From assembly GCF_036345255.1 (NCBI RefSeq), contig NZ_CP107783.1, positions 8,611,001 through 8,675,000 on the forward strand: 64,000 nt of DNA, in the 5' to 3' direction. Each line of letters opens with the position of its first letter. The first letter of the stretch is position 1. Made by a program: the position numbers and the translations under genes. The DNA comes from Streptomyces sp. NBC_00569. Its GTDB lineage: Bacteria > Actinomycetota > Actinomycetes > Streptomycetales > Streptomycetaceae. Positions 59,595 to 64,000 of the stretch are shown here, one piece after another. The notes under the pieces are model-generated. The model did no database searches, was not told where the DNA came from, and worked only from the letters and a program-made list of their open reading frames with translations.

Positions 59595-59639
59595 GGGGCC
59601 ATCCTGCCAGCAGGCACGGACAGCCCCATGTCCGGGAGA

Positions 59640-60080
59640 TCAGTAACCGCGGTACTGCTGACGGTTGTACGGATCCTCGTAGGGCGCGGCAGGGCGGGGC
59701 GCCGCGGGGCGCATGGCCTCGTAGCCGGTGCCGGGCGCCGGACGCTGCTGCTGCTGTTGCTGCGGCTGCTGCATGCCCGCGTAGCCGCGAGGCCCGGAGG
59801 CCTGCTGCGGGATGTACGGCGCCGGCGCGTGCTGGAGAGGCGCCTGCTGCGGGGCCGGGTAACCGTACTGGGGCATCGGTGCGGAGGGCGCGGCCGGCAG
59901 CGCGGGAAGCGCGGACGGGAGCGCGGGCAGATGACTGCCGGTGTCGTACATGGCAGGAACCCGGATCGGGGCGATCTGGGGTGTGCCCCGCTCTGCGACG
60001 AGGGAGTCGTAGATCGGAGTGTCCGGGAAGGACGGCGCGGAGTAGTAACCGCCGCCATAGGTGGAGCGGGGGGAGGTCAT
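59640..60080 (-). CDS. Pro/Gln/Tyr-rich low-complexity protein
   Basis: 146-residue protein with a conserved-looking start (MTSPRSTYGGGYYSAPSFPD, then TPIYDSLVAERGTPQIAPIR) and a low-complexity Pro/Ala/Gln part containing a Gln run (QQPQQQQQQ), ending NRQQYRGY. ATG 60080 has a GGGGAGGTC site overlapping. I have seen this N-terminus as a conserved Streptomyces domain of unknown function. No fold or role can be given. Confidence 0.72.
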   Translation of the reverse strand: MTSPRSTYGGGYYSAPSFPDTPIYDSLVAERGTPQIAPIRVPAMYDTGSHLPALPSALPALPAAPSAPMPQYGYPAPQQAPLQHAPAPYIPQQASGPRGYAGMQQPQQQQQQRPAPGTGYEAMRPAAPRPAAPYEDPYNRQQYRGY

Positions 60081-60340
60081 GGCACATAAGTTAAGCCCAC
60101 GATGTGCTGGTTGGGGAGACCGATAAGAGGGTTGTTTTGCGTGTCGGCAGTGACTCGAGATCCCCAATGCGAGCGAACTTGGCAAAATCGGTCGTCGTTC
60201 AGCGTTCGGATCGTGTAAAGGCGAGTTCTCCGTGGGTTACCGGCGGTTGGCCAGTGATCATCGAACGCGTGCCCCTGTGCCGCTTTCGGTCGCGGAGAAT
60301 AGGTTGACCAGGAAGCCGGAGATCTCTGTTGGGGGCGGAC

Positions 60341-61618
60341 ATGCCAATGTCTAAAGGTTCGAATGTCGTCGTGCCGGCGCCGGCCGTGCGGATCGAATTG
60401 GGGTGGCGTTCAGGCGCGGGGGTGCCCGACGCGGACGCCTCCGCGCTGTTGCTCGTCGCCGGAAAGGTCCGGTCGGACGCGGACTTCGTCTTCTACAACC
60501 AGCCGGCGCACGCCTCGGGAGCCGTACGGCACGAGGGCAAGCGGAGCGCGGACGGCCAGGTGACCGACACGATCTCGGTCGACCTCGCGCGCGTGGAGCC
60601 CGCGATCGAGAACGTGGTGCTCGCCGCGTCCGCGGACGGCGGCACGTTCGGGCAGGTCCCCGGGCTGTACATCAGAGTTCTCGACGCGGCGGACGGCGCC
60701 GAGATCGCGCGCTACGACAGCGCCGACGCGAGCGTCGAGACCGCCTTCGTCCTCGGCGAGCTCTACCGGCGCCAGGGCGCCTGGAAGTTCCGCGCCGTCG
60801 GCCAGGGGTACGGCACGGGTCTGGCGGGCCTCGCCGGCGACTACGGGATCACGGTCGACGAACCCCAGACCCCCGCGCCGACACCCGCACCCACGCCCGC
60901 AGTCACGCCCGCCCCCGCACCGCCGGTCGCGGCCCCCGTCACCGCGCCGCCGCCCCCGGCCGCACCCCCGCAGCAGCCCGTCCGCCTGACCAAGGTGACG
61001 CTCACCAAGGCGGCTCCTTCCGTCTCCCTGGCCAAGCAGGGCGGTACGTCGGGCTCGATGCGCGTGAACCTCAACTGGGAGGTGCGCAAGCAGTTCAAGG
61101 GGTGGGGCAGCAAGCTGGGCCGCGCCGTCGCGCAGCACGCGGACCTCGACCTGGACCTGTGCGCCCTCTACGAACTCACCGACGGCCGCAAGGGTGTCGT
61201 CCAGGCGCTGGGCAACGCCTTCGGCGCCCTCGACCGCCCGCCGTACATCCACCTCGACGGCGACGACCGCACAGGTGCCGTCTCCAGCGGCGAGAACCTG
61301 ACGATCAACCTCGACCACAAGGCCGAGCTGCGGCGCGTCCTCATCTTCGTCACCATCTACGAAGGCGCCCGCAGCTTCGCCGACCTGCACGCGACCGTCA
61401 CGCTCCAGCCCCAGTTCGGCGCGGCCGTCGACTTCTCCCTGGACGAGTGCACGGTCCCGTCGACGGTGTGCGCCCTCGCGCTGATCACCAACACGGGCAG
61501 TGACCTGACCGTGCAGCGCGAGGCCCGCTACCTCGTGCCTGAGCGCGGTGTGAGCCCGCAGCGCACCCTCGACCACGCCTACGGGTGGGGCATGAACTGG
61601 ACGCCCGGCAGAAAGTAG
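60341..61618 (+). CDS. Two-domain TerD-family (tellurium-resistance-type) protein
   Basis: 425 residues. An N-terminal TerD domain ([65 protein letters not shown]) is joined by a 50-residue Pro/Ala/Thr linker to a C-terminal TerD-like domain ([39 protein letters not shown]). TerD domains bind calcium through Asp-rich loops, here DLDLDL and DGDDRTG. The start is ATG 60341 or 60347. Lacks other ter genes around it. Upstream 60081-60340 shows no clear element. Confidence 0.88.
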   Translation: MPMSKGSNVVVPAPAVRIELGWRSGAGVPDADASALLLVAGKVRSDADFVFYNQPAHASGAVRHEGKRSADGQVTDTISVDLARVEPAIENVVLAASADGGTFGQVPGLYIRVLDAADGAEIARYDSADASVETAFVLGELYRRQGAWKFRAVGQGYGTGLAGLAGDYGITVDEPQTPAPTPAPTPAVTPAPAPPVAAPVTAPPPPAAPPQQPVRLTKVTLTKAAPSVSLAKQGGTSGSMRVNLNWEVRKQFKGWGSKLGRAVAQHADLDLDLCALYELTDGRKGVVQALGNAFGALDRPPYIHLDGDDRTGAVSSGENLTINLDHKAELRRVLIFVTIYEGARSFADLHATVTLQPQFGAAVDFSLDECTVPSTVCALALITNTGSDLTVQREARYLVPERGVSPQRTLDHAYGWGMNWTPGRK

Positions 61619-61631
61619 CCGCCCCGGTCGC

Positions 61632-62807
61632 CTACTGCCGCTCCGGCGCGGGGTCCGGCCTGGAATACGTACGCCCCTTCCAGGCCGCACCCCGCCCCCT
61701 GTAGTGCTGCACGGCGGAGTCGACCGTCATGAGGAGATACAGGAACGCGGTGCCCGGCAACAGCGGCGCCGGCCACAGCGGCTGCGCGTAGTAACGCAGC
61801 ATCGGGACGTACGTCGCCGTCATCAGCAGCCAGGCGAGCCCGCCGAGCAGCGCGGCGAGCCCATGGCCCGTGGCGAGTCCGGCGACGAGCGCGACCGGCG
61901 GCGCCAGATAGACGAGCGCGAGCCCGGCCACGGTCCCGGCGAGGAGCAGCGGGTTGTGCCGCAGCTGCGCGTAGGCGCTGCGCGACACCATCCGCCACAG
62001 GTCGCCGAGCCTCGGGTAGGGGCGCACGCTGTCGACGCGATCGGCGAGGCCCAGCCAGATGTGCCCTCCGGAGCCTTTCACCGCCCGGGCGAGCGCGACG
62101 TCGTCGATGACGGCGTGCCGGATCGAGTCGGGGATCGCGGCACGGTCGGCAGCTTCGGCGCTCAGCAGCACGCAGCCGCCGGCCGCGGCCGCCGTGCGCG
62201 AGCCCTTCGTCGAGATCCAGCGGAACGGGTACAGCTGGGCGAAGAAGTACACGAAGGCCGGGACGACGAGCCGCTCCCACACGCTCTCCACGCGCAGCCG
62301 CGCCATCAGCGAGACGAGGTCGAACCCGCCTGTACGCGCCGCGGCCACCAGCTCCCTCAGGCTGTCGGGCTCATGCGCGATGTCGGCGTCGGTGAGAAGC
62401 AGGAACTCGGGGTCACGCGCGCGTGCCAGGCCGATGCCGTGCCGCACCGCCCACAGCTTGCCGGTCCAGCCCGCCGGCGGCTCGCCCGGCGAGTCGACCG
62501 TGAGCGGCAGCCCGCCGTGGCGCCGGGCCAGCTCCCGGGCCAGCGTTCCGGTGCCGTCCGTGCTGCCGTCGTCGATCAGGAAGATCTCGGCGCGCCCCGG
62601 ATAGTCCTGCGCCAGCAGCGAGGGCAGGCTCTTCGGAAGCACGGCCGCCTCGTCCCGCGCGGGGACGACGACACACACCGAGGGCCACTCCGAAGGGTCC
62701 GTGCGCGGGGGCAGGCGCAGATCCGTGCGCCAGAAGAAGCCCTGCCCGACCAGCAGCCACACCCACGCGGCCAGTGATGCTGCGGTGACCCACACAACGG
62801 CGTCCAT
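61632..62807 (-). CDS. HpnB-like family 2 glycosyltransferase
   Basis: 391-residue membrane glycosyltransferase. The GT-A domain shows VCVVVPARDEAAVLPKSLPS, IFLIDDGSTDGTG, LLTDADIAHEPD (the DxD-type site) and DDVALARAVKGSGG. Helices at both ends anchor it in the membrane. The order and length match HpnB of hopanoid clusters. No other hopanoid gene is present, so the name is tentative. ATG 62807 fits the family N-terminus; ATG 62849 is possible. Confidence 0.82.
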   Translation of the reverse strand: MDAVVWVTAASLAAWVWLLVGQGFFWRTDLRLPPRTDPSEWPSVCVVVPARDEAAVLPKSLPSLLAQDYPGRAEIFLIDDGSTDGTGTLARELARRHGGLPLTVDSPGEPPAGWTGKLWAVRHGIGLARARDPEFLLLTDADIAHEPDSLRELVAAARTGGFDLVSLMARLRVESVWERLVVPAFVYFFAQLYPFRWISTKGSRTAAAAGGCVLLSAEAADRAAIPDSIRHAVIDDVALARAVKGSGGHIWLGLADRVDSVRPYPRLGDLWRMVSRSAYAQLRHNPLLLAGTVAGLALVYLAPPVALVAGLATGHGLAALLGGLAWLLMTATYVPMLRYYAQPLWPAPLLPGTAFLYLLMTVDSAVQHYRGRGAAWKGRTYSRPDPAPERQ

Positions 62808-62865
62808 CCGCCGCAGTCTGCCCCACCGCACCCTTGGTGTGAGGGCCATCGTCTATGGTTTCCGG

Positions 62866-63654
62866 GTGAAGATCGCGCTGATGGACTCGGGAATCGGACT
62901 CATCGCGGCCGCCGCCGCGGTACGGCGCCTGCGGCCCGACGCCGACCTCGTCCTGTCCTCCGACCCCGACGGAATGCCCTGGGGGCCGCGCAGCGTGCAG
63001 GACGTCACCGAGCGGGCCCTGGCCGTGGCCGAGGCCGCCGCGGAGCACCGCCCCGAGGCGCTGATCGTGGCGTGCAACACCGCCTCGGTCCATGCCCTGC
63101 CGGCCCTGCGGGCCCGCCTCGAACCCGGCATCCCGGTCATCGGTACGGTCCCCGCGATCAAGCCGGCCGCCGCCGGCGCCGGACCCGTCGCCATCTGGGC
63201 CACTCCCGCCACCACCGGAAGCCCCTACCAGCGGGGACTGATCCGGGACTTCGCGGACGGGGTCGAGGTCACCGAGGTGCCCTGCCCGGGCCTCGCCGAC
63301 GCCGTGCAGCACGCGGACGAGGACGCCATCGACAGGACGATCGCGGCCGCCGCCGCGCTCACCCCGACCGGTGTAAGGGCCGTAGTCCTGGGCTGCACCC
63401 ATTACGAACTCGTGGCGGAACGCATCCGCGCCGCCGTCCAGCAGCCCGGCGTGCCGCCGCTCGTCCTGCACGGCAGCGCCGGGGCCGTCGCCGCGCAGAC
63501 ACTGCGCAGGATCGGCGCCGGGCCCGACGCCGAGAGCGGTGCGCAGGGCTCCCTCACCGTCATCCTCAGCGGCCGCACCTCCGCGCTGCCGCCCGCCGCA
63601 CTCGCGTACGCGGAGGGCCGGCTGCTCCAGGCTGCCGTCAGCCACGCACAGTGA
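62866..63654 (+). CDS. Glutamate racemase-like Asp/Glu racemase family protein
   Basis: 262 residues. It has the two catalytic Cys positions of PLP-free racemases, Cys70 in ACNTAS and Cys177 in LGCTHYELVA, together with MDSGIGLIAAAAAVR and the PEALIVACN strand. Glutamate racemase makes D-glutamate for peptidoglycan. The N-terminus says MDSGIGL, where MurI has FDSGVGG, so it may be a divergent second copy. GTG 62866 is used. Confidence 0.85.
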   Translation: MKIALMDSGIGLIAAAAAVRRLRPDADLVLSSDPDGMPWGPRSVQDVTERALAVAEAAAEHRPEALIVACNTASVHALPALRARLEPGIPVIGTVPAIKPAAAGAGPVAIWATPATTGSPYQRGLIRDFADGVEVTEVPCPGLADAVQHADEDAIDRTIAAAAALTPTGVRAVVLGCTHYELVAERIRAAVQQPGVPPLVLHGSAGAVAAQTLRRIGAGPDAESGAQGSLTVILSGRTSALPPAALAYAEGRLLQAAVSHAQ

Positions 63655-63759
63655 CGGCGGAGCCCGGATTCCGGGCACGGCCCAGGCGCCCCGGGGCCTT
63701 GCGCAATCACTCTCCGATGCACAGTGCCTTCGCTGCGGAACATGAGTAGTCTCAATTCC

Positions 63760-64000
63760 ATGAGGGACCACTCCGGTAGTGAGGGGCGCGCGTCCGTCGC
63801 CCCCGAGATCTGGACAGGCCGTGCACGCAATCGCGTGCAGTGGCTGGCAGCGCTGGGCGGCGCCGCGTGTGTGGCGCTCGGCATCGAGCTCGCCGTGGCC
63901 TCCCAGTGGACCTCCGGTATCGCCGCGCTGGTGATGTCGGTGGTCGGCTGCATCGCCGCGGGTCTTCTGATCCTGTTCGGGACCCTTGCCTTCGTCCATG
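63760..64000 (+). CDS. Membrane protein, truncated by window edge
   Basis: The first 80 codons from ATG 63760. Two hydrophobic helices are visible: LAALGGAACVALGIELAV and IAALVMSVVGCIAAGLLILF. The rest is beyond the window and the family cannot be judged. Confidence 0.6.
   Translation, partial: MRDHSGSEGRASVAPEIWTGRARNRVQWLAALGGAACVALGIELAVASQWTSGIAALVMSVVGCIAAGLLILFGTLAFVH

Overview
This window is chromosomal DNA of a Streptomyces or close relative. The support is seen in the sequence: very high GC with a strong G/C bias at third codon positions, frequent GTG and TTG starts, many overlapping 4-base stop/start junctions, and typical streptomycete families (SigB-type sigma modules, DUF1206, CsbD, beta-helix/AAA proteins, TerD, deazaflavin-type nitroreductases). 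No rRNA, tRNA or CRISPR array was recognised.

Layout. 1-4.9 kb: a secreted GH27 alpha-galactosidase (cut by the left edge) diverges from a sugar ABC transporter operon (lipoprotein plus two permeases). 4.9-5.4 kb: a terminator hairpin and a small gene remnant. 5.4-7.3 kb: a complete partner-switching module on the minus strand (anti-sigma ATPase, SigB-type sigma factor, STAS antagonist); the 7290-7698 gap holds its likely promoter and a terminator. 7.7-9.9 kb: stress-type genes (small hydrophobic protein, CsbD behind a perfect GTTT-N15-GGGTAT promoter, phospholipase D); 8295-8646 holds only hairpins. 10-13.3 kb is a decayed zone: a frameshifted DUF1206 gene, a VanZ gene, a frameshifted luciferase-like monooxygenase remnant (in the 11467-12079 gap), small genes, and a 130-bp diverged copy of the end of the sugar permease at 4.8 kb. 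13.3-18.9 kb: STAS protein, P-loop/Nudix fusion, MBL hydrolase, M20 dipeptidase, geranylgeranyl reductase-like flavoprotein. 18.9-24.7 kb: nitroreductase/TetR pair with twin operators and a 19-bp tandem array, two-component system, a second 19-bp array, MFS exporter/MarR pair. 24.7-31.7 kb: mycothiol-type isomerase fold protein, MFS, and an aga-like sugar-phosphate locus (DeoR, SIS isomerase, class II aldolase), AlkB, ROK regulator.

32.3-33.1 kb: a gutted IS200/IS605 element. 33.0-43.1 kb is the most interesting block: DUF2877, DUF1116, FdrA and PucR on one strand, and divergently carbamate kinase, acetamidase/formamidase-like protein, cytosine-deaminase-like amidohydrolase and a DUF1097 membrane protein. 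The first three match the E. coli AllF/AllG/AllH oxamate carbamoyltransferase subunits. With the kinase they suggest an energy-conserving nitrogen-compound degradation route that ends in carbamoyl phosphate and ATP, but with different upstream hydrolases, so its substrate is unknown.

43.1-45.2 kb: phosphotriesterase-like protein, DUF4865 and TetR with a 22-bp palindrome. 45.3-49 kb: SHOCT protein and a MacB-like ABC exporter. 49-52.9 kb: anti-sigma-like ATPase, small unknown protein (the 50075-50380 gap holds short direct repeats and a hairpin), Cds1-like cysteine desulfhydrase, SRPBCC protein, DeoR regulator. 53.2-60 kb: a large membrane alpha/beta-hydrolase overlapping tail-to-tail a beta-helix/AAA ATPase fusion, an Rv1733c-like membrane protein, a MOSC protein and a Pro/Gln-rich protein. 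60.3-64 kb: a two-domain TerD protein, HpnB-like glycosyltransferase, MurI-like racemase, and a membrane protein cut by the right edge.
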